Below are positions 46,982 to 55,791 of a stretch of 64,000 nucleotides of DNA, one piece after another (within the stretch, counting starts at the first letter, position 1; every line of letters begins with the position of its first letter). The notes beneath the pieces were generated by a model. That model was not told the DNA's origin. It was given only the letters and a program-made list of their open reading frames with translations, and did not search any database. Location: the NCBI GenBank assembly GCA_018241445.1, contig JAFEDT010000007.1, forward strand, positions 1-64,000, given 5' to 3'. The position numbers were made by a program, and so were the translations under genes. Origin of the DNA: Pseudomonadota bacterium. Lineage in GTDB: Bacteria; Pseudomonadota; Gammaproteobacteria; Steroidobacterales; Steroidobacteraceae.

Positions 46982-48030
46982 CTGGTATAGCCCGCCGCGC
47001 CCGCCGTGTAGAGCGTCTTGCGGTCGAACTGCGCCAGCGGCCAGCCCTGGCGGTAGCGCGCCACCAGGTCGGGGTTGGCGATGTAGGCGCGCGCGAAGGA
47101 CACCGCCGCCGCCTCGCCGCTGCGCACCGCCGCCTCGGCCGTGGTGAAATCAAATCCGTCGTTGAGTATCAGCGGGCCGGCGAAGTGCGCACGCGCCAGC
47201 GCGAAGGCGTCGAGTGCGGCGTCGGGGGAGCGGATCACGTGCAGGTACGCCAGCCGCAGCGGCGCCGCCGCATCGAGCAGCGTCGCATAAGTGGTACGCG
47301 GGTCGGCGTCACTCAGGTCGTTGAAGGGGTTGCCCGGACAGATGCGCATCCCCACGCGCCCGGCCCCCACGGCCGCGACCAGCGCTTCGAGCACTTCGAC
47401 CACGAAGCGCACACGAGCGGTCACGCTGCCGCCGTAAGCATCGCTGCGCCGATTGGTTCCGGTGGACAGGAACTGCATCGGCAGATAGCCGGAGGCAGCG
47501 TGCAGCTCGACCCCGTCGAAGCCGGCAGCCCGCGCAGCGCGCGCCGCGCCGGCGAACTCGCCGATGACCTGCGGGATCTCGCTGAGCCCGAGCTCCTGCG
47601 GCATGTCGAAATCGACCATGCCGGCGGTGTCGGTGAACATGCGCCCCGCGGCGCGCAGCGCAGAAGGCGCGACCGTGCGCGCCCCCGGGTCCTTGTTGTA
47701 ATGGCTGCCGATGCGGCCGCAGTGCATCAGCTGCGCCACCATGGCGCCCCCGCCGGCGTGCACCGCCGCGGTGACGGCCTGCCACGCCGCCACCTGCGCG
47801 GCATTGTGGATCCCGGGCGTGCGGCAATAGCCCTTGCCGTCGGGGCACGGTTGCGTGCCCTCGCTGACGATCAGCCCGGCGCTGCTGCGCTCACCGTAGT
47901 ATTGCACGGCGAGTTCGCCCGGCAGGTCGCCGGCCAGCGCGCGGCTGCGCGTCATGGGCGCCATCACGATGCGATTGCGCAAGTTGAGTTCGCCGAGGGA
48001 CAGCGGCGCCAACAGGGCCTGTCGCCTCAC
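46957..48030 (-). CDS. NADH:flavin oxidoreductase / Old Yellow Enzyme family
   Basis: 357 aa from GTG 48030, which overlaps the SnoaL-like stop (GTGA). TIM-barrel OYE: LLAPLSLGELNLRNRIVMAP at the N-terminus binds FMN, 'AQLMHCGRIGSHYNKDPG' is the substrate/FMN segment (His in MHCGRIGH-type position), FDGVELHAASGYLPMQFLS is the family motif, and the C-terminus has FARAYIANPDLVARYRQG. Such enzymes reduce activated C=C bonds of enones, nitro compounds or steroid-like molecules. A longer frame to 48471 is an artefact of the overlapping gene. It is co-transcribed with a SnoaL-like protein, so a small catabolic unit is likely. Confidence 0.88.
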   Translation of the reverse strand: MRRQALLAPLSLGELNLRNRIVMAPMTRSRALAGDLPGELAVQYYGERSSAGLIVSEGTQPCPDGKGYCRTPGIHNAAQVAAWQAVTAAVHAGGGAMVAQLMHCGRIGSHYNKDPGARTVAPSALRAAGRMFTDTAGMVDFDMPQELGLSEIPQVIGEFAGAARAARAAGFDGVELHAASGYLPMQFLSTGTNRRSDAYGGSVTARVRFVVEVLEALVAAVGAGRVGMRICPGNPFNDLSDADPRTTYATLLDAAAPLRLAYLHVIRSPDAALDAFALARAHFAGPLILNDGFDFTTAEAAVRSGEAAAVSFARAYIANPDLVARYRQGWPLAQFDRKTLYTAGAAGYTSYGPYCGP

Positions 48031-48659
48031 CGTACCCGGATCCTCGGGTCCGGCGCGCCGCGACGCATGTTCGCCAGGAACTCCCCGAGCGGCGCCGGCG
48101 GCGCCACTTCGGCGGCGCCGCTGGGCGGGTGCGCCCAGAATTCCTTCCAGGACGGCCACAGGTCGTGCCAGCTGCCCTCGTAGGGCTCGCGTCCCGGCCA
48201 GCGCATCTTGCGCGCCCCGAGCGGCGGGCGGTTGAGGTCGGTTGCGTACCAGTAGCACGGCAGCCGGCGGCGGAAGTACCAGCGCCCGTCGATGCGCTGG
48301 TAGTCGTCCCAGTACAGCATCTGCATGATGACCCATTCGTCGCCGGTCTCGTGCTCGTTCTTGGAATACAGCACGCCGTGCGCGTGGTCCGCGTCGCTGA
48401 ACTCGATGATGTGGCCGCCGATATGGTGGGACGTCCCGGTGAACTGGTTGCGCAGGGTCGCATCGACCCATTCCTTGAGCGCGGCGCGGCCGACCTGCCC
48501 GCGGCCGACGCGGATGTCGGGCGCGAACAGGTTCACGTGCGCGTCCAGGTCACGCATGTCCAGCGACAGGCTGTACTTGGCGACCAGCATGCGGATCTCC
48601 TCGATCGCCTCCAGGCGGTCGAGGCGTGCTTCAGGAGACAGGGGCTCGCGAGGGTTCAT
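48027..48659 (-). CDS. SnoaL/NTF2-like protein
   Basis: 210 aa. The α+β cone fold is recognised from LDRLEAIEEIRMLVAKYSLS, the Asp in DMRDLDAHVNLFAPD, the 'SHHIGGHIIEFSDADHAHG' strand and 'QRIDGRWYFRRRLPCYWY'. SnoaL-like proteins are dehydratases, isomerases or dioxygenase subunits acting on ring compounds; the His-Asp pair near residues 34 and 80 may be catalytic. The gene overlaps the permease gene by 29 bases and the OYE gene by 4, so the three form one transcript. The substrate is unknown. Confidence 0.75.
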   Translation of the reverse strand: MNPREPLSPEARLDRLEAIEEIRMLVAKYSLSLDMRDLDAHVNLFAPDIRVGRGQVGRAALKEWVDATLRNQFTGTSHHIGGHIIEFSDADHAHGVLYSKNEHETGDEWVIMQMLYWDDYQRIDGRWYFRRRLPCYWYATDLNRPPLGARKMRWPGREPYEGSWHDLWPSWKEFWAHPPSGAAEVAPPAPLGEFLANMRRGAPDPRIRVR

Positions 48660-50037
48660 TTTCCGGTTGTTCCGCGGAGCGTCTGAACAGCACCCAGGCC
48701 AGCAGCACGACCGCGATGGAGATGGTGCTGGTCCAGAATTCAGCGCGGTGCGAGGGCGTGAGCGCCATGGCGACCAGCACCATCGCCATGCCGGCGATCG
48801 CCAGGTAGCTCAGCCACGGAAACAGCCACATCGGCAATGCCGGCGGCGGGGCGCCGGCACGCTCGCGCGCGCGCCGCGTGCGCACCTGGGCCACGCCGAT
48901 GGCCAGGTAGATGATGGCGATGATCGCACCGGAGGCGTTCACCAGGAAGGCGAACACAACACTCGGGGAAAGGATGGCGGCCGCCACACCGGCGAAGCCG
49001 ACCGCGCTCGCCAGCAGCACCGCGCGCGCCGGCACGTGGCGGCGGTTGGTCCTGACCAGCCAGTGCGGCGCATCGCCGCGGCTGGCGAGGACGAACAGGA
49101 CCCGCGACGCGACATAGAAGGACGAATTGAGGCACGACAGAACGGCCGTCAGGATCACGGCCGCCATGACGTCACTGGCGTACGGAAAATTGATCCCGTC
49201 CAGCGCCAGCGTGAAGGGTGACTGGCCCGACACCACGGACGTCCAGGGAACGGTGCTCACGATCACGAATATGGAGCAGACATAAAAGAGCAGGATGCGG
49301 GTCATGATGGTCGAGGTCATGCGCGCCACTGCCTTCGCCGGTTCCGGCGACTCCGCCGCCGCGATAGTCACCACCTCCGCTCCCATCATCGACCAGATGA
49401 CGGTCGTGACAGCCGCGAGGACTGCAAACGGTCCGCGGGGTGCGAATCCCCCATGTTCCACCAGGTTACCGAAGGTGGGACCGCCGGCCGAGCGGAAGCC
49501 GAAGGCATGGGCGCCCACCACCACGATGAACACGATGATGGCGGCGACCTTGATCGAGGAGAACCAGAACTCGAACTCGCCGTAGGCGCGCGCCGACATC
49601 AGGTTGACCAGCGTCATCAGCAGCATCAGCGCCGCACCGATCTCCCAGGTCGGCAGGGGCAGCCAGCGCTGGATGATGCCCGCCCCGGCAATCGCCTCCA
49701 CGGGAATCACCACGACCCAGAAGTACCAGTAGAGCCAGCCGACCGAAAAGCCCGCCCAGTTGCCGAGCGCGGGGCGCGTGAATTCCGTGAAGGAGCGGAT
49801 CTGCGGCATTTCCACCGCCATCTCGCCCAGCATGCGCATAATCAGGAACACCAGCAGGCCCGTGAGCACGTAACTGATGAGGATCGCCGGCCCCGCGGCG
49901 GCGATCGCCACACTGCTGCCGACGAACAGACCCGCACCGATGACACCCCCGATGGTGATCATCGCCACGTGACGCGGCCGCAGGGAGCGGCTGAGGGTGT
50001 TCTGCTCCGCCTCGGCGGCCGGCTGTGCTGCGTGCAT
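48631..50037 (-). CDS. Amino-acid permease (APC superfamily, AnsP/GabP type)
   Basis: 468 aa from ATG 50037. Twelve membrane helices begin with the family signature HVAMITIGGVIGAGLFVGSS. Helix 6/7 contains 'SMMGAEVVTIAAAESPEPAK', the conserved loop of amino-acid/GABA permeases. Helix 10 has 'LTAVLSCLNSSFYVASRVLF'. It should import an amino acid or related amine with H+. In an operon with SnoaL and OYE genes, the substrate could be an amine-containing compound. The upstream extension to 50124 overlaps the DUF2834 gene and is not needed. Confidence 0.88.
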   Translation of the reverse strand: MHAAQPAAEAEQNTLSRSLRPRHVAMITIGGVIGAGLFVGSSVAIAAAGPAILISYVLTGLLVFLIMRMLGEMAVEMPQIRSFTEFTRPALGNWAGFSVGWLYWYFWVVVIPVEAIAGAGIIQRWLPLPTWEIGAALMLLMTLVNLMSARAYGEFEFWFSSIKVAAIIVFIVVVGAHAFGFRSAGGPTFGNLVEHGGFAPRGPFAVLAAVTTVIWSMMGAEVVTIAAAESPEPAKAVARMTSTIMTRILLFYVCSIFVIVSTVPWTSVVSGQSPFTLALDGINFPYASDVMAAVILTAVLSCLNSSFYVASRVLFVLASRGDAPHWLVRTNRRHVPARAVLLASAVGFAGVAAAILSPSVVFAFLVNASGAIIAIIYLAIGVAQVRTRRARERAGAPPPALPMWLFPWLSYLAIAGMAMVLVAMALTPSHRAEFWTSTISIAVVLLAWVLFRRSAEQPENEPSRAPVS

Positions 50038-50044
50038 CACGCCA

Positions 50045-50506
50045 CTATACCGGGTCTGTCCGCGGCTGCGACACGGGCTGGCGCACCTGGCGTTCCTGCG
50101 CCGCCAGGTACAGCCCCATCGCAAAACCGAGGCTGGTGAACAGGCTGAGCACGAAGTAGATCCAGGGTTGGCGCAACCCGCGCCTGCGGCCGTCGATGAT
50201 GGTCCACAGTGGGAACAGGAACACGTTGGCGGCGATCAGATCCTGCGCCCCGGAACTGGCGGCCGGATTCGTGAACAGCATCTTCGTGAAGTGCACCCAG
50301 CCCGCCTCGGCGGGATAGGCCTGGATGTAACGGATGTCGAAGTACCAGCCCAGGCACAGCGACACCGCCGCGATCAGGTAATAGAGCGCTTCGAGCGCGC
50401 CCACACCCCCGGCCGGCGTGCCGCGCCCGTAGAGGTGCCGGTTGAAGCGCAGGAACAGCACCAGGCACAGCACGCCCAGCGCCGCGTGCACGTAGAACGA
50501 AGTCAT
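50045..50506 (-). CDS. DUF2834-family membrane protein
   Basis: 153 aa. Four membrane segments: FYVHAALGVLCLVLFLRF, ALYYLIAAVSLCLGWYF, the DUF2834 motif 'NPAASSGAQDLIAANVFLFPLW', and PWIYFVLSLFTSLGFAMGLYL. The 'SGAxDLIxA' motif defines the family, whose role is unknown. It is eight bases upstream of the permease start and leads the four-gene operon. AGGGGGG precedes ATG 50506. A -10-like TGATATAAC lies about 50 bases upstream on the minus strand. Confidence 0.75.
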   Translation of the reverse strand: MTSFYVHAALGVLCLVLFLRFNRHLYGRGTPAGGVGALEALYYLIAAVSLCLGWYFDIRYIQAYPAEAGWVHFTKMLFTNPAASSGAQDLIAANVFLFPLWTIIDGRRRGLRQPWIYFVLSLFTSLGFAMGLYLAAQERQVRQPVSQPRTDPV

Positions 50507-50641
50507 GCGGACCCCCCTTGGCTCAGCCGGGCTGGCCTTGTTATATCAGTGTGCCCTCGAAACCCCGGTCGATGCCAGCGGTGGACCGGCCGCGGCCGGC
50601 ACTGCGCTGCTCGCCGCTATACCGCGTCGGATGGCTGGCGG

Positions 50642-51664
50642 TCAGACCCGCCTAATCCAGCCGTGCCGGTCGCTGACACGCCCCTGCTGGATGGCCACCA
50701 GCTTCGCCCTCAGGGCCTGGGTGATCGGCCCGATCTGGCCGTTGCCGACGGTGTATTCCTGCTCGCGGTACACCAGCGTCCCCACTCCCGCCAGCACCGC
50801 CGCGGTCCCGGAAAGCGCAGCCTCGCCCGCCTTCGCCCACTCCAGCATCTCGGGCACTTTGAACACGCGCTCCTCCACCGTGAAGCCCTCATCGCGCGCC
50901 AGCGTCAGCAGGGAGTCGCGCGTGACCCCGTGCAGGAAGCTGGAATCCAGGCTGCGGGTCAGCAGGCGCTTGTCGCGGATCAGCACGAAGTTGGCCGCAC
51001 CGGTCTCCTGCACCTCGCCTCCCGGGCAGAACAGCACCTGGTCGGTCTTGAAGCGCCGCCGCGCCTCGAGCGTCGGCCCCAGCGCCGCGGCGTAGTTACC
51101 GCCGGTCTTGACGCGCCCGGTATGCGCCGCCGAGCGGGTGTTGACGTCGTCCACCAGGATGCGCAGCGGCTTGGCCCCGCCGGCAAAGTAGTCCCACACC
51201 GGGCTGACGAGCACGATCAGCATCGCCTCGGTGGCGGGGGTGGCCGCGGCGCCGATGTTGGGTGTGGTGCCGATGAGCAGCGGGCGCAGGTACAGCGCGC
51301 CGGGCGCCTCCGGCACCGCGGCACGATTGGCATCGATGGTGGCGCGCACCATGGCGGCGAGCTGGGCCGCGTCGGGCTCCGGCAGCACCAGCGAACGGGC
51401 GCTCTGGCGCATGCGTTCGATGTGCCGGTCCATGCGGAACACGTTGATGCTGCCGTCGGCCCAGCGATACGCCTTGAAACCCTCGAAGCAGGTGCTGGCG
51501 TAGTGCAGCACATGCGCCCCCGGGTGCATCGGGATGGTTCCGGTGGCACGCAGCTCGTGAGGCTGCCACTTGCCGTCACGATACACCGCCACCGCCATCT
51601 GCTCCGCGAGGACAGTGCCGAAGGCCGGGCGGACCGGTTCCATGGTGCTGGGAGCAGTTGCCAT
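50642..51664 (-). CDS. ilvE: Branched-chain amino acid aminotransferase
   Basis: 340 aa from ATG 51664 (GGAG seven bases upstream); ATG 51676 is in frame. Fold-type IV PLP enzyme: VLHYASTCFEGFKAYRWADG at the N-terminal side, 'LYLRPLLIGT', the Schiff-base lysine in HTGRVKTGGNYAAAL, and the phosphate-binding QETGAANFVLI and 'SGTAAVLAGVG' segments. It transfers the amino group of Leu, Ile or Val to 2-oxoglutarate and back. It corresponds to the long (type II, ~340-360 aa) form. It stands alone and is divergent from a small lipoprotein. Confidence 0.92.
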   Translation of the reverse strand: MATAPSTMEPVRPAFGTVLAEQMAVAVYRDGKWQPHELRATGTIPMHPGAHVLHYASTCFEGFKAYRWADGSINVFRMDRHIERMRQSARSLVLPEPDAAQLAAMVRATIDANRAAVPEAPGALYLRPLLIGTTPNIGAAATPATEAMLIVLVSPVWDYFAGGAKPLRILVDDVNTRSAAHTGRVKTGGNYAAALGPTLEARRRFKTDQVLFCPGGEVQETGAANFVLIRDKRLLTRSLDSSFLHGVTRDSLLTLARDEGFTVEERVFKVPEMLEWAKAGEAALSGTAAVLAGVGTLVYREQEYTVGNGQIGPITQALRAKLVAIQQGRVSDRHGWIRRV

Positions 51665-51743
51665 AAGAGTCTCCATTACCGCAACAGGGGCGGGACAGCG
51701 ATTTTACGCCATACCCGTGTAGACTTGCGCCATCTCGGAAGGA

Positions 51744-52310
51744 ATGCGGCACTTGACAGCGAAATCGCAGCGCGCGAAGGCCCCCGTATACGTAATCGGC
51801 CCGCGGGGTTGGGCAACGGCCGCATCCCGGGGCCTGCTTCCGGCCACCGTTGCGTGCCTCGCCGCACTCACGGCGTGCAACCGTTCCCCGGCTCCCGCGG
51901 CTGCCGCGACCGCACAGGCACCCGCCCCGTCCACCGCTGACGCCACCGGCCCCACAACGCCGGCCAGTAGCGCCGACCTGGCGCAGCGGGCGCGCGACGC
52001 GCTGTCAGCCTGTCACATGCCGCTGACGCCGGACATTCCGGACGGCGCCAGCGCGACCACGCAACGGATGCTGGAGGGACAGCGCGCGTTCAAGGCCTAC
52101 GACGCCGACACGGTCACCTACACGAAGTGCGTCGACAGTGCGATCGACCAGCTGACGCGGGAAGCCACTGGGCATGCCTCGGCCGCGGACCTCAATGATC
52201 TGGCCGCGGTCGGTGTGCGCGTGCACGATACCGCGATAGAGCAGGAACAGGTGGCGGCCGACAGCTTCAATCTGCAGGTACGCACCTTCAAGGCGAAGCA
52301 CCCGAAGTAG
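51744..52310 (+). CDS. Small lipoprotein of unknown function
   Basis: 188 aa. The signal peptide ends in a lipobox (LAALTAC, Cys ~45), followed by a Pro/Ala/Thr-rich linker (SPAPAAAATAQAPAPSTADA) and a helical domain with one Cys pair (SACHMPLTPDIPDG ... VTYTKCVDSAIDQL). GGAAGGA touches ATG 51744, so TTG 51753 with nine-base spacing may be the real start. No family recognised. It could be a periplasmic, membrane-tethered helical-bundle protein; the sequence shows no enzyme motif. Its gene converges with the sulfite-exporter gene (one base between stops). Confidence 0.5.
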   Translation: MRHLTAKSQRAKAPVYVIGPRGWATAASRGLLPATVACLAALTACNRSPAPAAAATAQAPAPSTADATGPTTPASSADLAQRARDALSACHMPLTPDIPDGASATTQRMLEGQRAFKAYDADTVTYTKCVDSAIDQLTREATGHASAADLNDLAAVGVRVHDTAIEQEQVAADSFNLQVRTFKAKHPK

Positions 52311-52311
52311 T

Positions 52312-53154
52312 TCAGCGCCCCGACCCGGCCAGCCCGCGCCACAGCATGTACGCCGCCACGGTGAACACGACCGCGGCAAACGCGCGGTTCAGCGCGCCGG
52401 GTCGCAGGGCCAGCCGGCGGGCCAGGCGGGTGCCGCCGTACCCTCCCACGGCCGCCCCACCCACGAGGACCAGCGCCAGCGGCCAGTCAACCCAGCCGGC
52501 GCGCGTGTAACTGATCGCGGTCGTCAGGCCGAAGGCCGTCACGGCCACCAACGAGGAGGCCATCGCCTCCAGGATTGGCAACCGGGCGAAGCGTGTCAGC
52601 GCGGGCACGATCAGGAATCCGCCGCCGATCCCGAAGAAGCCGCACAGCAATCCGGTCACGGCTCCACCACCCAACAATGGCGCAAGCCCCGCCGGCCTGG
52701 CCGGCGCGGCCGCATCCGATGCACCGGGCGCCGCTGCCTGCGCCGGCCGGGCGCCACCCCCGGCCGGGGGTATGCGCGGGGCCGTTCCCCGCAGCATCCA
52801 CGCGCCGACCGCAATCATCAGCGCGGCGAACGACAGCAGCAGCGTGGCGCCCGGTACTGCCTTGCCGCCGAGTGAACCGAACCAGGCGCCCGCGATCCCG
52901 GCGAGAGCGAAGGGCAGCGCCGCGGACCAGCGGACCGCCGAGCTCCCGTGGTGATGCCACAGGTTGATCAGCGCGCTCGCCGCCACCGCCAGCGCGCTGG
53001 TGCCCACGGCCCGGTGCGCATCGCCGACACCGACAGCGTAGACCAGCAGCGGCACGGCGAGAATGGAACCGCCGCCGCCGATCAATCCCAGGGAAAATCC
53101 CACCAGCGCCCCGCATGCGGCCCCGGTCAGGTACTGCAGCAGGCCCAGGGTCAA
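52312..53154 (-). CDS. TSUP-family exporter (TauE/SafE)
   Basis: 280 aa from TTG 53154, overlapping the cytochrome stop (TTGA); a longer frame to 53508 lies inside the cytochrome gene. Eight to nine membrane helices. Both halves carry the TSUP glycine motif: 'ALVGFSLGLIGGGGSILAVP' in the first and 'LLCGFFGIGGGFLIVPAL' in the second. Family members move sulfite, sulfoacetate, thiosulfate or similar anions. In an operon with a tetraheme cytochrome, a solute-binding protein and a DsrE protein, a role in exporting or importing sulfur oxyanions is likely. Confidence 0.85.
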   Translation of the reverse strand: MTLGLLQYLTGAACGALVGFSLGLIGGGGSILAVPLLVYAVGVGDAHRAVGTSALAVAASALINLWHHHGSSAVRWSAALPFALAGIAGAWFGSLGGKAVPGATLLLSFAALMIAVGAWMLRGTAPRIPPAGGGARPAQAAAPGASDAAAPARPAGLAPLLGGGAVTGLLCGFFGIGGGFLIVPALTRFARLPILEAMASSLVAVTAFGLTTAISYTRAGWVDWPLALVLVGGAAVGGYGGTRLARRLALRPGALNRAFAAVVFTVAAYMLWRGLAGSGR

Positions 53155-54719
53155 GGCGCGCGCGGCCCCGGGCGCGGAGATCTGCTGCCCAGCAGTTCCC
53201 CGTTCACCATCGTTCCGTAGACCCAGTCGGCCCCCGCATGAAAACGCGCGCGCGTCGCGGCGACCGAGCCGGTGAAGCGCGGGTCCTGCGGCCGGTCGTG
53301 GCTGTCCATGAAGCGCGCCACGTCCCAGGCCTGCTGGTCGGTCAGCGTGCCGCTCGCCCCGAGGGGCATGTTGGCCTTGATGAAGGCCGCCGCATTGCTG
53401 ACAGCACCCATGCCCGCGCCCCAGTTGAACGAGTCCGCACCCCACAGCGCGGGGAACCCCGGCGAGCCATCGGCCGCGGCCTGTCCGGCGCCGTCGGTGG
53501 CGTGGCACAGGGCGCAGTGGTCGGCATAGACCCGCTCGCCCCGCGCGTAGTCCGGGGACTGAGCTGGCGCGGGTACTTTCGGATAGCCCCGCCCCGGGAG
53601 GTCAGGATCGACCGTCACGCCCTGGGCCATCCAGTAGGCATAGCTCTCCAGCGCCACCAGTACCGCATCGCCCGGCGGCGGCGCATGGCCGTTCATGCTG
53701 TACTGGAAGCAGCCCTGCAGGCGCTCCGCGAAGGTGTTGACCTGTTGCGTCTTCGCCCGGTAGGCGGGGTAGCTCACCCAGGCGGCCCACATCGGCGCGG
53801 AACCCACCCGGCGCCCCTGGTCCAGGTGACAGTTGGCGCAGCTGAGGCGGTTTCCGACCCAGGCCGCGGCGTAACGCGGCGTGTCATTGAAGATGCGCCG
53901 CCCCAGCTCCACTACCCGGCCGAAGTCGCTGTCGGGAATCGCGCGGCCTGCGGGAGACAGTGTCGGGGGTTCCACCGCTGCCAGTGTCGCCACCTTGCCT
54001 CCCTGGGTCTGCGGCGCTGCGGCGGCGAGCAGCCGCGCATCCGCGGCGGCGAAGTCGGCAAAGTAGCGCGACACTTCATCGATATCCGCATCGCCCAGGG
54101 CGGACGCCACGCGCCGCATCAGGCCCATTGGGTCTTCATGGCGCGTGCCGCTTCGCCACGCGCGCAGTTGCGCGGCGAGATAAGCGGCGGGCTGCCCGGC
54201 GAGTGGCGGCGAGACCGCGCCGATGCCGACGCCCCCGCGCCCGTGACATTGCACGCAGGCCGGCATCCCCTGCCCCCAGCGTCCGTGCAGGGCCAGCTCC
54301 ACCCCCGCGTGCGGTCTGCGGGTCACGTCGGCCGACGGCGCCGTGGTCGTGCCCGCGACATTGCCCGCAGTTGCTGAAGCAGCAGGCCTCAACGCCGCGT
54401 AATAATCCGCCAGCTGCGCGCGCTCAAGCCCATTCAGTGCCTGTGCCACCTGGGCCATGACCGGGTGCTCACGGCTGCCGTCGGCGAAGGCCGCGATCTG
54501 CTGCCGCAGGTAGGCGCCGGGCAGTCCGGCAAGACGCGGATAGCCGGCCGCCGCATTGCCCTCACCCGCGGGGCCGTGGCAGGTGATGCAGCCCGGTACG
54601 CCATGTGCGCCCTGCTGCACCAGCGACTGCACTGCCGCGGGTACGGCAGGGGCCGCCGCGGAGGTTGCCGCCAGAACGGTCGCCGCCAACCCCGCCAGCG
54701 CGGCAAACCGCGACGGCAT
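53151..54719 (-). CDS. Tetraheme periplasmic c-type cytochrome
   Basis: 522 aa from ATG 54719. A signal peptide (about 23 residues) precedes four CxxCH heme sites: GCITCHGPAGEG (~44), ACVQCHGRGGVG (~155), SCANCHLDQGRR (~290) and HCALCHATDGAG (~400). The first two belong to cytochrome c4/cbb3-like domains with 'YPRLAGLPGAYLRQQIAAF' and 'SPPLAGQPAAYLAAQLRAW'. The third and fourth resemble the SoxX/TsdA-like diheme part (FGRVVELGRRIFNDTP, 'RGERVYADHCALCH'). It is thus a c4-type diheme fused to a TsdA-type diheme, suited to thiosulfate/tetrathionate or similar electron transfer. It overlaps the exporter gene and follows the solute-binding gene. Confidence 0.85.
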   Translation of the reverse strand: MPSRFAALAGLAATVLAATSAAAPAVPAAVQSLVQQGAHGVPGCITCHGPAGEGNAAAGYPRLAGLPGAYLRQQIAAFADGSREHPVMAQVAQALNGLERAQLADYYAALRPAASATAGNVAGTTTAPSADVTRRPHAGVELALHGRWGQGMPACVQCHGRGGVGIGAVSPPLAGQPAAYLAAQLRAWRSGTRHEDPMGLMRRVASALGDADIDEVSRYFADFAAADARLLAAAAPQTQGGKVATLAAVEPPTLSPAGRAIPDSDFGRVVELGRRIFNDTPRYAAAWVGNRLSCANCHLDQGRRVGSAPMWAAWVSYPAYRAKTQQVNTFAERLQGCFQYSMNGHAPPPGDAVLVALESYAYWMAQGVTVDPDLPGRGYPKVPAPAQSPDYARGERVYADHCALCHATDGAGQAAADGSPGFPALWGADSFNWGAGMGAVSNAAAFIKANMPLGASGTLTDQQAWDVARFMDSHDRPQDPRFTGSVAATRARFHAGADWVYGTMVNGELLGSRSPRPGPRAP

Positions 54720-54720
54720 G

Positions 54721-55791
54721 CTATTTCGGCGTACCCGGCTCAAAGCGCTTGAAGCCGTAGCGTTCGAAGATGGCCAGCCCCTCGGGCGAGCGGATGAAGT
54801 CCAGCCACAGGCGCGCGGCTGTCTCGTGCGCGGCACCCCGCACCACCGCGGCGGCATACACACCGGAAGTGTTGTATTGCGGCGGTATGTCGACATGCGA
54901 AATCGGGTGTCCCACCTGCTCCTGGAACAGGGCCTCGGACTGCCAGGTGACGCCGGCCTGGGCACGGCCCTGCATGAGCCACAGCGGCGTCTGGCGGTGA
55001 TGGATGCGTGTCAGGCGGGTGGTGCCATCCTTCACCTTGCTGTCATACACCGTCCGCGCCAGCGATTCGCCGCCCGCCTTGGTCAGCGACTCGGTGATCT
55101 GACGCGCCACGCCTTCGAATTCGGGGTTGGGCATGGCCAGCAGCAAGCCCGGGCGCGCCAGGTCGGCCAGCCCGCTGACGTGCCCGGGATTGCCGCGCGG
55201 CACCATGATGGTCAGGGTGTTGGTGACGTACGGCAGCGCCGGTCCGCTCAGCAACCCGGCGTCGATCTGCCGCTGCACGGCAGACAACCCGGCCAGGTAG
55301 ACGTCGGGTTTCACCGTCCAGCTCATGTTGCCGACGGTGATGCGCCCGCCCGCCTTGATCTGCTGCACCAGCAGTCCTGGCGGCAGCGTCTCCCAGTACA
55401 GCCGCCCGCGGTACTGCGGGTGCTGTGCCTCGAAAGTCTTCACCAGCGGCGCCATGGCGAAGAAATAATTTCCACCGACATACAGCGCGAGCAGTGGATC
55501 GCGTGGGTCGCCGTGAAAGTCCGCGAGGTTGTCGGCGTCGGGGACCGTGAACGTAAGGCCACGCTCCACGGCATCGTTGTTGGCGCCGTGCTGCCAGGGC
55601 GGATACAGGCGCTCGTCCCAGGGGTCCGCCGGCCGCGTGGCGGCGTCTTGCGCCGCAGCCACCCGCGGGGTATCGGCGGCCGGTGTCGTGTCAGCGGCCG
55701 GCCCCAGGCCAGCGGCCTGCACTATAGCCGCAAGCCCCAGCAGCAGCGGCGCGCGCCACAGCGCGCGGCTGGCTCCGCGCCCGTCCATCAC
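54721..55791 (-). CDS. Periplasmic solute-binding protein (ModA/SBP_bac_11-like)
   Basis: 356 aa. A signal peptide (residues ~1-30) and a Thr/Ala/Pro-rich spacer (~30-55) precede a two-lobed binding domain: LLALYVGGNYFFAMAPLVKT, 'VGNMSWTVKPDVYLAG', 'TNTLTIMVPRGNPGHVSG' and 'AGVTWQSEALFQEQVGHPI'. The set matches molybdate/tungstate/oxyanion-type binding proteins. No ABC permease or ATPase lies nearby, so it may act as a carrier or sensor for the cytochrome or exporter next to it. It overlaps the DsrE gene by four bases (ATGA) and ends two bases before the cytochrome start. Confidence 0.75.
   Translation of the reverse strand: MMDGRGASRALWRAPLLLGLAAIVQAAGLGPAADTTPAADTPRVAAAQDAATRPADPWDERLYPPWQHGANNDAVERGLTFTVPDADNLADFHGDPRDPLLALYVGGNYFFAMAPLVKTFEAQHPQYRGRLYWETLPPGLLVQQIKAGGRITVGNMSWTVKPDVYLAGLSAVQRQIDAGLLSGPALPYVTNTLTIMVPRGNPGHVSGLADLARPGLLLAMPNPEFEGVARQITESLTKAGGESLARTVYDSKVKDGTTRLTRIHHRQTPLWLMQGRAQAGVTWQSEALFQEQVGHPISHVDIPPQYNTSGVYAAAVVRGAAHETAARLWLDFIRSPEGLAIFERYGFKRFEPGTPK

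Noticed and set aside
52312..53508. 398-codon version of the TSUP exporter
   Set aside because: The first ~118 codons are out-of-frame cytochrome sequence; the TTGA overlap at 53151-53154 gives a normal-length exporter.
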